Assembly (NCBI GenBank): GCA_030617585.1
Contig: JAUWVD010000004.1
Location: forward strand, 1 to 20,339
DNA length: 20,339 nt
Reading direction: 5' to 3'
From: Candidatus Methanophagales archaeon
Lineage (GTDB): Archaea > Halobacteriota > Syntropharchaeia > Alkanophagales > Methanospirareceae
The notes below the pieces were generated by a model that saw only the letters and a list, made by a program, of their open reading frames with translations, ran no database searches and was not told where the DNA came from. Positions within the stretch are counted from its first letter, which is position 1. Every line of letters begins with the position of its first letter. The translations under genes were made by a program, and so were the position numbers. Below are positions 13,364-19,599 of the stretch, one piece after another.

Positions 13364-14221
13364 ATGAAGATAATACCCGGAATGTCGTCACAGCTCCTGG
13401 CTGCGAGAATAGCATCGGAACTGGACTGTAACGTCTCGTTATGTGAGTTCAAGAAATTCCCCGATGGCGAGTCATACACGCGAGTATTAGACGACGTAAA
13501 AGACAAAGAAGTAACCATCGTTCAGAGTATCATAACAGATTCTGACCTGATATGCCTGCTGCAATTGATAGACGCGGTAGAAGAAGCGCATGAAATAACC
13601 GTAGTTATACCTTATCTGGGGTATGCGAGACAGGATAAGAAGTTTAAACCCGGCGAGGCGATAAGCGCAAGGGCTGTTGCAAGGTGCTTGTGTCCGGATA
13701 CTATAAAGAGGATTTATGTAGTTAATGTGCATAATAACGCCATATTGCAGTATTTCGATAAAGATACAAAGGATCTGGATGCTTCTCACACACTTGGCGA
13801 TTACATAGCGAGTAAGGAAATAACTCGTCCAGTGATAATAGGACCAGACGCAGGAGCGAATGAGTTAGCGAAAGCAGTTGCCGCACCTCATGGCTTCGAT
13901 TACGATGTGCTGGATAAGCGGCGGATAAGCGGCGAGGAAGTGGAAATAACGCCGAGAGCGTTGAGCGTGGAAGGGAAAAACGTTATTATCGTAGATGATA
14001 TTATATCCACCGGCGGCACAATAGCAGAAGCGGCATCTATGCTAAAAGCGCAGGGCGCAGCGGACATTCATGTTACGTGCATACATGGCCTTTTTGTGCA
14101 AAATGCAACTCTGCGAATGTTTAAAGCGGGAGTCAAAGAGATAATCACAACAGATACAATAGAATCCGCTTTTAGCTCGATAAGCATAGCCAAGATAGTT
14201 GCAGAAGCGTTAACGAGGTAA
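13364..14221 (+). CDS. prs: Ribose-phosphate pyrophosphokinase (PRPP synthetase)
   Basis: Makes PRPP from ribose-5-phosphate and ATP, the precursor for purine, pyrimidine, histidine and, in archaea, other cofactors. The 285-residue protein from MKIIPGMSSQ is the length of archaeal class III-like PRPP synthetases, shorter than bacterial ones (about 315). Motifs: FPDGESYTRV (about 32-41), IPYLGYARQDKKFKPGEAISARAVA (catalytic flexible-loop region, about 82-106), VVNVHNN (ribose/Mg site), GPDAGANELA (about 160-169) and the PRPP-binding loop VDDIISTGGT (about 210-219). The start at 13364 is preferred over ATG 13346 because GGTGAG sits in front of it, and the TATA box makes the upstream codon untranscribed. 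It converges on secY across a short repeat. Confidence 0.95.
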   Translation: MKIIPGMSSQLLAARIASELDCNVSLCEFKKFPDGESYTRVLDDVKDKEVTIVQSIITDSDLICLLQLIDAVEEAHEITVVIPYLGYARQDKKFKPGEAISARAVARCLCPDTIKRIYVVNVHNNAILQYFDKDTKDLDASHTLGDYIASKEITRPVIIGPDAGANELAKAVAAPHGFDYDVLDKRRISGEEVEITPRALSVEGKNVIIVDDIISTGGTIAEAASMLKAQGAADIHVTCIHGLFVQNATLRMFKAGVKEIITTDTIESAFSSISIAKIVAEALTR

Positions 14222-14225
14222 AAAA

Positions 14226-14292
14226 AAAATCCACGAGATTTTTTTCGTCTTTCTATTTCTTCTGTGTTAATCTTGTAAAATCTTGTGGTTTC
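14226..14292. repeat. Short family B relative between prs and secY
   Basis: CCACGAGATTTTTTT (from 14231) and a right end TTCTGTGTTAATCTTGTAAA (from 14259) followed by ATCTTGTGGTTT. The two outer parts, CCACGAGATTTT and AAAATCTTGTGG, are near-inverted repeats, as in 13160-13316, with nearly all of the interior lost. It fills the space between the convergent prs and secY genes and could fold as a hairpin acting as a two-way terminator. Confidence 0.6.
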
Positions 14293-14302
14293 TTTTTCGT
14301 CA

Positions 14303-15754
14303 TTAGCCGCCGAAGAATCGCCTCATCGTCGGATACATCTCCATCATCTGCTCAGATGCCACGTCTTCATAAAGCCGGTAGGCAATGCTCACCGCCAGAA
14401 GTAAACCAGTCCCTGACGCCTGCCCAAGTGTGCCGAACATACTTGAAACCACGCACAACACGCCCAGAATAGCACCACCCATTAGCGCTATTTTCGGGAC
14501 ATAGCCTTCCATCAGTCGTTCTATCGTTGCCACGGTCCTGCGATGCCCGGGTATTTGTAGCCCTGAGTTATGTATCTGCGCGGCCACATCCTTAGCACCC
14601 ATTCCTGTTGTATTTATCCAGAACAGGGCAAATATCGCGCCACCTATGATCATAAAAGAGAAGTCAAGAGCCAATCTTATGGCAATTTGCCAGCCTTCAA
14701 TGCCCGGAAGCACAAGTGCAGGGTACCAATCCCAGGGGCTATATATTGGGCTGAGATAATACATCAAGCCTGAAACCGCATTGTTCCCTTCAAACGTCCC
14801 AAAAATAGTAATTCCCTGAGAATAAAGCATTCTTCCAAAACCCTGTATGGTCGCCTGTAACGCTCTTACAAGAATCATCGGCAGCACACTCGCATACAAC
14901 AGCTTGATAGGGAATTTGCCCCGTGCACCTCTTGCTACAGCATGTGCTAACGGTATCTCTAATCGAGTGCTCTCGAGATAAACAACGGTGAAAAATACCG
15001 CAATAGTGGATATAAGCGCTATCATGTGATTTTGGAAGAGGAAAGTTATTCCGCCTTCCAGTATCTCGTACCCCGGTATTTGCTGCACTATTTCTATCCA
15101 TCGTGGTATTACTCCCACTGCCAATCCGCTTTGATCAGGAATCCAGCTTATGAGGCCGGTAATTACCTGCTGCGAGACACCTGCTAGGATGAACAGCGAA
15201 ACACCAGAGCCTATACCCCATTTTGAGACCACCTCATCCATGAAGTATATCAGCATCCCACCAACGAAGACCTGAATAAAAAGTAAGAAAGAAATGAAAC
15301 GTAGAGATACGCCAAGCTGCGCTGCTACTGTCGGGTCCGGCATATAAAAGCCTACAACGTACGTCAGACTAATAAAAGCAGCAAAGACCAAAACGAGCAG
15401 TTTCTGTATGTTCTGATAAAACGCCTGATCTTTTGGGTCGCTCAAGTTCAACTTTACTATCCCCGCGCCGACTAAGAGTTGTAAGACAATAGAAGCATCA
15501 ACAATCGGCATAATACCAAGAGCAGTTAGCGAGAATCGCTCTCCTGCGAATATCGCACGCCATTGCCCGAAAAGATCCATTGACTCCGGCGAGAGACCAA
15601 ATAGAGGGATATTACCAAGGGCAAAAAAGAGAACGAGTATGCCCACTGTCCAGGCTAACTTAGTTTTAAAATGAACGTGCCACTCGGGACGTTCAACCAT
15701 GGGGAATTTACCTAAAATAGACGATGTGACATCTCTGAAGTTTATTGCACTCAT
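14303..15754 (-). CDS. secY: Protein translocase subunit SecY (Sec61 alpha)
   Basis: Channel-forming subunit of the SecYE-beta translocon in the cytoplasmic membrane. The 483-residue length fits archaeal SecY. About ten hydrophobic segments can be followed, beginning with LAWTVGILVLFFALGNIPLFG (about 33-53). The plug region follows, including SLTALGIMPIVDASIVLQLLVG. ESTRLEIPLAHAVARGARGKFPIKLLYASVLPMILVRALQATIQ marks the cytosolic loop between helices 6 and 7 and the start of helix 7; IAQIHNSGLQIPGHRRTVATIERLMEGYVPKIALMGGAILG-like sequence covers the second ribosome-binding loop. The C-terminal MYPTMRRFFGG is typical. Its ATG directly follows the uL15 stop with no gap, so the genes are translationally coupled. 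It is normally followed by adk in euryarchaea; here the next gene is the convergent prs. Confidence 0.97.
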   Translation of the reverse strand: MSAINFRDVTSSILGKFPMVERPEWHVHFKTKLAWTVGILVLFFALGNIPLFGLSPESMDLFGQWRAIFAGERFSLTALGIMPIVDASIVLQLLVGAGIVKLNLSDPKDQAFYQNIQKLLVLVFAAFISLTYVVGFYMPDPTVAAQLGVSLRFISFLLFIQVFVGGMLIYFMDEVVSKWGIGSGVSLFILAGVSQQVITGLISWIPDQSGLAVGVIPRWIEIVQQIPGYEILEGGITFLFQNHMIALISTIAVFFTVVYLESTRLEIPLAHAVARGARGKFPIKLLYASVLPMILVRALQATIQGFGRMLYSQGITIFGTFEGNNAVSGLMYYLSPIYSPWDWYPALVLPGIEGWQIAIRLALDFSFMIIGGAIFALFWINTTGMGAKDVAAQIHNSGLQIPGHRRTVATIERLMEGYVPKIALMGGAILGVLCVVSSMFGTLGQASGTGLLLAVSIAYRLYEDVASEQMMEMYPTMRRFFGG

Positions 15755-16174
15755 CTAAATAATACTCACCGTGCCACCAGCACTTTCTATCTTCCCCTTC
15801 GCTGTTTCGGTAACTGCGTTCGCTGTGAGCATCAGCTTCTTCGTTACTTTTCCTTTGCCCAGAATCTTTTCTATGCCTAGCTCAGTGACATCGAGATAAA
15901 TACCATCTGCTTTCTCTTCCGCTTTCCCTTCTCTTATCAGTTCTTCTAGCATCTCTTCTAAATTACCGACATTAAGTGCCTTTTCGTCATGGCGGTTATG
16001 CTGATGCGAGATATGCATCCCTTTTATTATCCCCATCTTCAACGATCGTACGACATGATGTGAGTGCGCTCCAGCGTTACCGACACCACCCCTACTCCCG
16101 CTCCCTCTCCGTTTCTTATGTGAGCCACCGCCGCAGGTTCTTGTTCCGCGTATCCTTTTTACTCTCTTCTTCAT
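15755..16174 (-). CDS. rpl15p: 50S ribosomal protein uL15
   Basis: Large-subunit ribosomal protein, 139 residues. It has the basic N-terminal extension KKRVKRIRGTRTCGGGSHKKRRGSGSRGGVGNAGAHSHH (about 2-42), rich in Arg, Gly and His for binding 23S rRNA, and a C-terminal globular part with the uL15 signature near KVTKKLMLTANAVTETAKGKIESAGGTVSII. It stands at the end of the conserved archaeal spc-type ribosomal cluster, where uL30 normally precedes it and secY follows. Only secY is retained; upstream is the divergent tbp gene. A TATA-like stretch (TATTTTTAAACC on the minus strand, about 16214-16226) upstream suggests that uL15 begins its own transcript here. Confidence 0.96.
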   Translation of the reverse strand: MKKRVKRIRGTRTCGGGSHKKRRGSGSRGGVGNAGAHSHHVVRSLKMGIIKGMHISHQHNRHDEKALNVGNLEEMLEELIREGKAEEKADGIYLDVTELGIEKILGKGKVTKKLMLTANAVTETAKGKIESAGGTVSII

Positions 16175-16266
16175 GATCTATGCAAGCCCTCTTAATCTTA
16201 TAGTCTATCTCAGGTTTAAAAATATACCTAATATACATTTCTTTTTATAGCACAGCAATAGTATAG

Positions 16267-16282
16267 TTTTATATATTATAAT
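16267..16282 (+). promoter_or_regulatory. TATA box of tbp
   Basis: TTTTATATATTATAAT, with TTTATATA at 16268-16275, lies about 30 bases upstream of the tbp ATG. It is the strongest TATA element in the window and predicts a leader of only a few bases, in which AAGGA (about 16294-16298) could still serve as a weak ribosome binding site. TBP may thus control its own gene. Confidence 0.65.
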
Positions 16283-16300
16283 ATTGGGAGATTAAGGAAA

Positions 16301-16852
16301 ATGTCAGAAGTAGATATAAAAATAGAGAATGTAGTGGCGAATGCACGGATTACTGAGAGCCTGGACCTGGAATATGTTGAATCTCAGTTAGAGCAGGCGA
16401 TGTTCACGAAAAAAAAGTTCCCTGGTCTTGTGTATAGGACAAAAGAGCCCAAATCCGCTTTTCTTATCTTTCGTTCTGGGAAAGTAGTATGCACGGGAGC
16501 AAAGACCAAAGAAGGTGTGCGTGTGGTGATGGATAAGCTTTCTACTGACCTCAGAGGCATAGGCATAGAGGTGGAAGAGCATCCCGAATTCAAAGTACAA
16601 AATATCGTGGCTTCTGCCGATCTTGGAAAAGAACTTAATCTCGGAGCTATTGTGATGGGGTTAGAGCTTGAAGGCATGGAATATGAGCCCGAAGTTTTTC
16701 CCGGATTAGTTTATCGTATAACCGATCCCAAAAGTGCCATATTGATTTTCAGCTCGGGCAAGCTGGTTATAACAGGTGGGAAGACGTTAGACGATTGTAA
16801 AAAGTCCGTAGAGTTATTGCTGACCAAATTAAGGAGTTTAAACCTGTTTTAA
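16301..16852 (+). CDS. tbp: TATA-box binding protein
   Basis: General transcription factor that binds and bends the TATA box and recruits TFB and RNA polymerase. The 183 residues form two direct repeats of about 90: each has a NVVA/NIVASADL start (about 10 and 102), an FPGLVYR(T/I)T(K/D)PKSA strand (about 40-53 and 130-145) with phenylalanines that kink DNA, and a (F/I)xSGK(V/L)V(C/I)TG(A/G)KT segment (about 57-70 and 148-161). Length and symmetry are those of archaeal TBP; the acidic tail found in some archaea is lacking. ATG 16301 is preceded by AAGGA and a TATA box. It is followed ten bases later by a CooC-like gene on the same strand. Confidence 0.98.
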   Translation: MSEVDIKIENVVANARITESLDLEYVESQLEQAMFTKKKFPGLVYRTKEPKSAFLIFRSGKVVCTGAKTKEGVRVVMDKLSTDLRGIGIEVEEHPEFKVQNIVASADLGKELNLGAIVMGLELEGMEYEPEVFPGLVYRITDPKSAILIFSSGKLVITGGKTLDDCKKSVELLLTKLRSLNLF

Positions 16853-16862
16853 GCGTTTAGAA

Positions 16863-17681
16863 TTGACGGGCGATAAAGAGAAGCTGAAAATAGCAGTTGC
16901 GGGAAAGGGCGGTGTGGGGAAAACAACTATTGCAGGCACGCTCGCTCGACTCCTTGCGAGGGATGGGCACAGTGTAATAGCAGTGGATGCGGATCCATCA
17001 ATGAACTTAAAATTTGTATTGGGTATAAAGGATAACCCTAAGCCCGTGTCCGAACTAAAGGACTTGATTTTCGAGCGGACTAACGCTTATTCCGGGACGG
17101 GCATCTACAAATTAAATCCCAAAGTGGATGATGTAATCAGAAGATACGGGGCAGAAGGACCCGATGGTGTGACATTGCTGGTAATGGGGACGATAGAAAA
17201 AGGCGGGTCGGGCTGCACATGCCCGGAAAATGCGTTCCTTCGCTCTTTACTGCGTCATATCCTGTTCAAGGGGAACACGGTTATAATGGATATGGAAGCA
17301 GGGATAGAGCATTTGGGCAGGGGAACGGCAAAAGGGGTTGACTTACTGCTTGCCGTGGTCGAGCCTGGGATGAGGTCGGTAGAGACAGTCGGTAGAATAA
17401 AGACGCTCGGAATGGATATAGGGATAAAAAATGTGGCGGCGGTGATGAACAAGGTTACAGATTCAGAGATGGTAAAAAAGATAGAAACCAAATTAAATGA
17501 GATGGACATACCATTGTTGGCGATCATTCCTCACGATCAGGCGTTGATAACGGCTGATATAGAGAATAAAGCACCTTTAGATGTAGGTGGGGATGCAGTT
17601 GAGCATATAAAAGCAATTAAAGAAATCTTAATTGATTGCCAAACAAATACCGAATACTTAAATAGCAGATATAATAAATGA
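16863..17681 (+). CDS. cooC: CooC-type ATPase, CO dehydrogenase nickel-insertion accessory protein
   Basis: SIMIBI-class (MinD-like) ATPase of the CooC/AcsF group, which helps load nickel into CO dehydrogenase or acetyl-CoA synthase. It has the deviant Walker A GKGGVGKTT (about 14-22), VDADPSMNL (about 41-49, switch I), the metal-binding C118-x-C120 in GGSGCTCPENAFLR, DMEAGIEHLGRG (switch II) and VMNKV for base recognition. The length of 272 residues is near that of CooC (about 250-260). No ATG exists before the P-loop; a TTG at 16863 is the best start, leaving nine non-homologous codons. No ribosome binding site is obvious, so translation may follow from tbp, which stops ten bases upstream. 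No CO dehydrogenase genes are in the window. The CXC motif favours this over a MinD or ParA. Confidence 0.9.
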   Translation: MTGDKEKLKIAVAGKGGVGKTTIAGTLARLLARDGHSVIAVDADPSMNLKFVLGIKDNPKPVSELKDLIFERTNAYSGTGIYKLNPKVDDVIRRYGAEGPDGVTLLVMGTIEKGGSGCTCPENAFLRSLLRHILFKGNTVIMDMEAGIEHLGRGTAKGVDLLLAVVEPGMRSVETVGRIKTLGMDIGIKNVAAVMNKVTDSEMVKKIETKLNEMDIPLLAIIPHDQALITADIENKAPLDVGGDAVEHIKAIKEILIDCQTNTEYLNSRYNK

Positions 17682-17693
17682 GACTAGTAGCAG

Positions 17694-17987
17694 ATGGAGA
17701 ACAAGGATAAAGAGCGGGATAAAAAAAGGGCAGAATATGAGGAAGGCTTAAAAAAGACGTTGATACCAGTCGCATTCGGTATTCTTGCTGGCATCTTATC
17801 CTTTATTTTGATAAAAGATCCAGTATCTACGGATGGTTTGATTATTGCAATCATCATGATATTTGTGCAGAAGTTTGTCTATCGGTCCTTGCATATACCC
17901 ATGGAAGGTGTAAAAGACTGGATTTACCTCGCTTTTATGACTCTTTTCAGCTGGTTCGTCGCTTATACGTTAATCTTGAATCTGTAG
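17694..17987 (+). CDS. Small membrane protein, EMC6-like
   Basis: A 97-residue protein with a charged, cytosolic N-terminus (KDKERDKKRAEYEEG) and three hydrophobic segments: LIPVAFGILAGILSFILI (about 23-40), GLIIAIIMIFVQKFVY (about 48-63) and WIYLAFMTLFSWFVAYTLIL (about 76-95). The layout, length and FVQKFVYRSLHI loop recall archaeal EMC6-like proteins, relatives of the EMC subunit that helps insert membrane proteins. That identification is from memory of the family pattern and is not certain. It starts 12 bases after the CooC-like gene and is probably in the same transcript as tbp. Its last 18 bases overlap the ruvC 3' end on the other strand. Confidence 0.65.
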   Translation: MENKDKERDKKRAEYEEGLKKTLIPVAFGILAGILSFILIKDPVSTDGLIIAIIMIFVQKFVYRSLHIPMEGVKDWIYLAFMTLFSWFVAYTLILNL

Positions 17988-18458
17988 ATCGGAATTTAGA
18001 ATAATGTGGGTGGCTGCGATAGCGAGGGCATCCGTAACATCATCGGGCTTTGGCATTTCCACTAATTTGAGCTTCTCCATTACACTGGTGGCGACTTCGC
18101 TCTTTGTTGCCCTGCCATATCCGGTTATAATGCTCTTTACTTCGGAGGTGTTATATTCATATGCCGGTATGTCGGAGATCGCAGCAGCTAAGAGACAAAC
18201 TCCTCGTGCCTGACCAACACTTAACGCCGTCTTCACGTTGGTATTGAAGAAAATCATCTCTATCGCCATAACATCAGGCGTCACGTCCTTTATCACGGCG
18301 AGCAGATCATAATAGATCTTTTTTAATCGCTCTGCATCCGATTGCGCGGTGGTTGTCTTCACATATCCAAAATCAATTGGTTTCAATCGCCCGTTGTTTA
18401 ACTCGACAACACCCCATCCAGTGCGAGCAGTTCCTGGGTCTATTCCTATCACACGCAT
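17970..18458 (-). CDS. ruvC: RuvC-family Holliday junction resolvase (bacterial type)
   Basis: Structure-specific nuclease of the RNase H fold that cleaves Holliday junctions. At 162 residues the length fits bacterial RuvC (about 160-175). The four acidic catalytic residues are clear: D7 (VIGIDPGTARTGWGVV), E67 (AIEMIFFNTN) and D140/D143 (PDDVTDALAIAATH). The conserved TALSVGQARGV (about 77-87) and the basic GYGRATKSEV loop (about 113-122) are also kept. ATG 18458 starts homology at once; an upstream in-frame extension is only antisense to csl4. Archaea normally resolve junctions with Hjc, so a RuvC without RuvA or RuvB nearby is noteworthy. It is divergent from csl4 and overlaps the EMC6-like gene tail to tail by 18 bases. 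Confidence 0.92.
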   Translation of the reverse strand: MRVIGIDPGTARTGWGVVELNNGRLKPIDFGYVKTTTAQSDAERLKKIYYDLLAVIKDVTPDVMAIEMIFFNTNVKTALSVGQARGVCLLAAAISDIPAYEYNTSEVKSIITGYGRATKSEVATSVMEKLKLVEMPKPDDVTDALAIAATHIILNSDLQIQD

Positions 18459-18490
18459 TAAAAACTTTACCAAAGATATATTAGTTATAC

Positions 18491-18500
18491 TACATATAAA
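18491..18500 (+). promoter_or_regulatory. TATA-like element upstream of csl4
   Basis: TACATATAAA lies about 44 bases before ATG 18540; transcription would begin near 18520, leaving a purine-rich leader with AAGGA words. On the other strand the neighbouring ATATATTAG sequence (about 18476-18485) could serve ruvC. Confidence 0.4.
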
Positions 18501-18539
18501 ATGAATTGTTAAGGGGAGTGAAAAGAAGGAAAGGAAGTA

Positions 18540-19103
18540 ATGGAGAAAGAAGAAGGGATTGTAGTTCCTGGGGATTTCCTGGGTACTTCTGAGGAATTTA
18601 CGCCCGGGATGGGCGTGTATGATGAAACTGGGAATATCTATGCCTCTGTGACCGGAGAGATTAGCATAAGTGATAAGAGAGTTATAGATGTCCTGCCAAA
18701 GGTAGGGACACCGCCAGTGCCAGAAGAGGGAGATGTGGTTATAGGCAGGATAGAAGATTTGAGAGAGGCCGTTGCTGTCGTGAATATAGCGCGAGTGGAG
18801 GGTAAAGGAGATCGAGAAGTTGCCGCATCTACGCAGGGTATTATCCATATATCGAATATAAAGAGCGGGTATGTGTCAGAATTGCAGCGTGAGTTTGGTT
18901 ATCTGGATCTGGTGAAGGCGAAAGTGCTGGACGCAAAGGCATTAAGACTTAGCACGGAGGGGAATGATTTGGGCGTGATAAAAGCGATATGCGGGAAATG
19001 CAAAGGCGATTTGAAGAAGAAAGGGAATACGTTGGCGTGTGATAAGTGCAAGAGGGTAGAAGTAAGGAAGCTATCTGAGGATTATGGTAAGGGATTAGTG
19101 TAG
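18540..19103 (+). CDS. csl4: Exosome subunit Csl4
   Basis: RNA-binding cap subunit of the archaeal exosome (Rrp41-Rrp42 ring), which degrades or tails RNA 3' to 5'; Csl4 recruits substrates and DnaG. The 187 residues contain the N-terminal domain (IVVPGDFLGTSEEFTPGMGVYDETGNIYASVTGE, about 7-40), an S1 domain (about 63-140, EEGDVVIGRIEDLREAVAVV ... GIIHISNI) and a C-terminal zinc ribbon with C151, C154, C167 and C170. All three parts are intact and the length is normal. ATG 18540 has AAGGAA just upstream. In euryarchaea csl4 is often followed by rpoL, as here. Confidence 0.96.
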   Translation: MEKEEGIVVPGDFLGTSEEFTPGMGVYDETGNIYASVTGEISISDKRVIDVLPKVGTPPVPEEGDVVIGRIEDLREAVAVVNIARVEGKGDREVAASTQGIIHISNIKSGYVSELQREFGYLDLVKAKVLDAKALRLSTEGNDLGVIKAICGKCKGDLKKKGNTLACDKCKRVEVRKLSEDYGKGLV

Positions 19104-19111
19104 CTATCATA

Positions 19112-19126
19112 CTAAACTAAACTAAA
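19112..19126. repeat. CTAAA tandem repeat before rpoL
   Basis: Three perfect head-to-tail CTAAA pentamers in the 36-base gap between csl4 and rpoL, ending just before the GGGTGATC ribosome binding site. Four units of the same pentamer lie in front of the aRF1 gene (19560-19579), and two ACTAAACT words lie just beyond pfdB (2159-2176). Confidence 0.75.
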
Positions 19127-19139
19127 GGGTGATCTGAGC

Positions 19140-19430
19140 ATGGAAGAGGGAGACATAAAGATAAAGGTAGTGGAGAGGAACGAGAATGAACTGCGGCTAG
19201 AAATGGAAGGGGATGGCAATACACTTTTAGCGCCGCTGACTTCCAAGCTCCTGGAGAACGAAAATGTAGACCTGGCAACTAATAGCATGACACATTCGCT
19301 GCTGGGCAATTCCATATTGTATGTGAAGATGAAAAAGGGCGATGCTATAGAAGCCGTAGAATCCGCAGCTACTGCTCTTGCTTCCGACTTTGAAGAGTTT
19401 GGGCGGAAATACCGGGCGGCAATAGTCTAG
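19140..19430 (+). CDS. rpoL: DNA-directed RNA polymerase subunit L (Rpo11)
   Basis: Archaeal counterpart of eukaryotic Rpb11/AC19; pairs with Rpo3 (RpoD) in the polymerase assembly platform. The 96 residues show the family pattern: NELRLEMEGDGNTLLAPLTSKLLENENVDLATNSMTHSLLGNSILYVKMKKG-type sequence (about 15-67), with the small beta sheet and H-x-L-LG motif, then a long amphipathic helix (about 68-92). A strong ribosome binding site, GGGTGATC (19127-19134), lies five bases before ATG 19140 and is complementary to the 16S rRNA 3' end. The last four codons and the TAG stop (19416-19430) coincide with the first 15 bases of the tRNA-Gly gene on the same strand. I first considered the KEOPS subunit Pcc1, which is similar in size, but the TLL...LL motif and LLGNSILYVK fit RpoL. 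Confidence 0.93.
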   Translation: MEEGDIKIKVVERNENELRLEMEGDGNTLLAPLTSKLLENENVDLATNSMTHSLLGNSILYVKMKKGDAIEAVESAATALASDFEEFGRKYRAAIV

Positions 19431-19486
19431 CGGTAGGACATAGGCTTCCCAAGCCTGTAACCCGGGTTCGAGCCCCGGTTGCCGCA
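19416..19486 (+). tRNA. tRNA-Gly (anticodon CCC)
   Basis: A 71-base cloverleaf folds without mismatch in the acceptor stem: GCGGCAA with TTGCCGC, discriminator A, no encoded CCA. D stem is GTCT/GGAC with loop AGCGGTA, anticodon stem TAGGC/GCCTG with loop TTCCCAA (anticodon CCC, reading GGG), variable loop TAAC, T stem CCGGG/CCCGG with loop TTCGAGC. There is no intron. The A at the discriminator position is usual for glycine. The first 15 bases double as the end of rpoL, including its stop codon. No oligo-T terminator follows at once. Confidence 0.96.
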
Positions 19487-19559
19487 ATAAAACTTCCTCG
19501 CTTGGGGACGGTTTTTGGCAGACTTATTAGCCTTTAGGATTTTATTTTATAACTGCTAC

Positions 19560-19579
19560 CTAAACTAAACTAAACTAAA
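19560..19579. repeat. CTAAA tandem repeat before the aRF1 gene
   Basis: Four perfect CTAAA pentamers, 20 bases upstream of the aRF1 ATG. A TATA-like TTTTATTTTATAA lies at about 19539-19551, so the repeat would be at or just after the start of transcription. Compare the three units before rpoL at 19112-19126. Confidence 0.75.
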
Positions 19580-19599
19580 TACTGTGTTGGACGAATGAT

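Noticed and set aside
18459..18848. In-frame 130-residue N-terminal extension of RuvC
   Set aside because: It is antisense to csl4, and RuvC homology starts exactly at the ATG at 18458.
19140..19430. Pcc1 (KEOPS subunit) as identity of the 96-residue protein
   Set aside because: The TLL...LL and HSLLGNSILYVK pattern and the position behind csl4 fit RpoL; Pcc1 lacks these.
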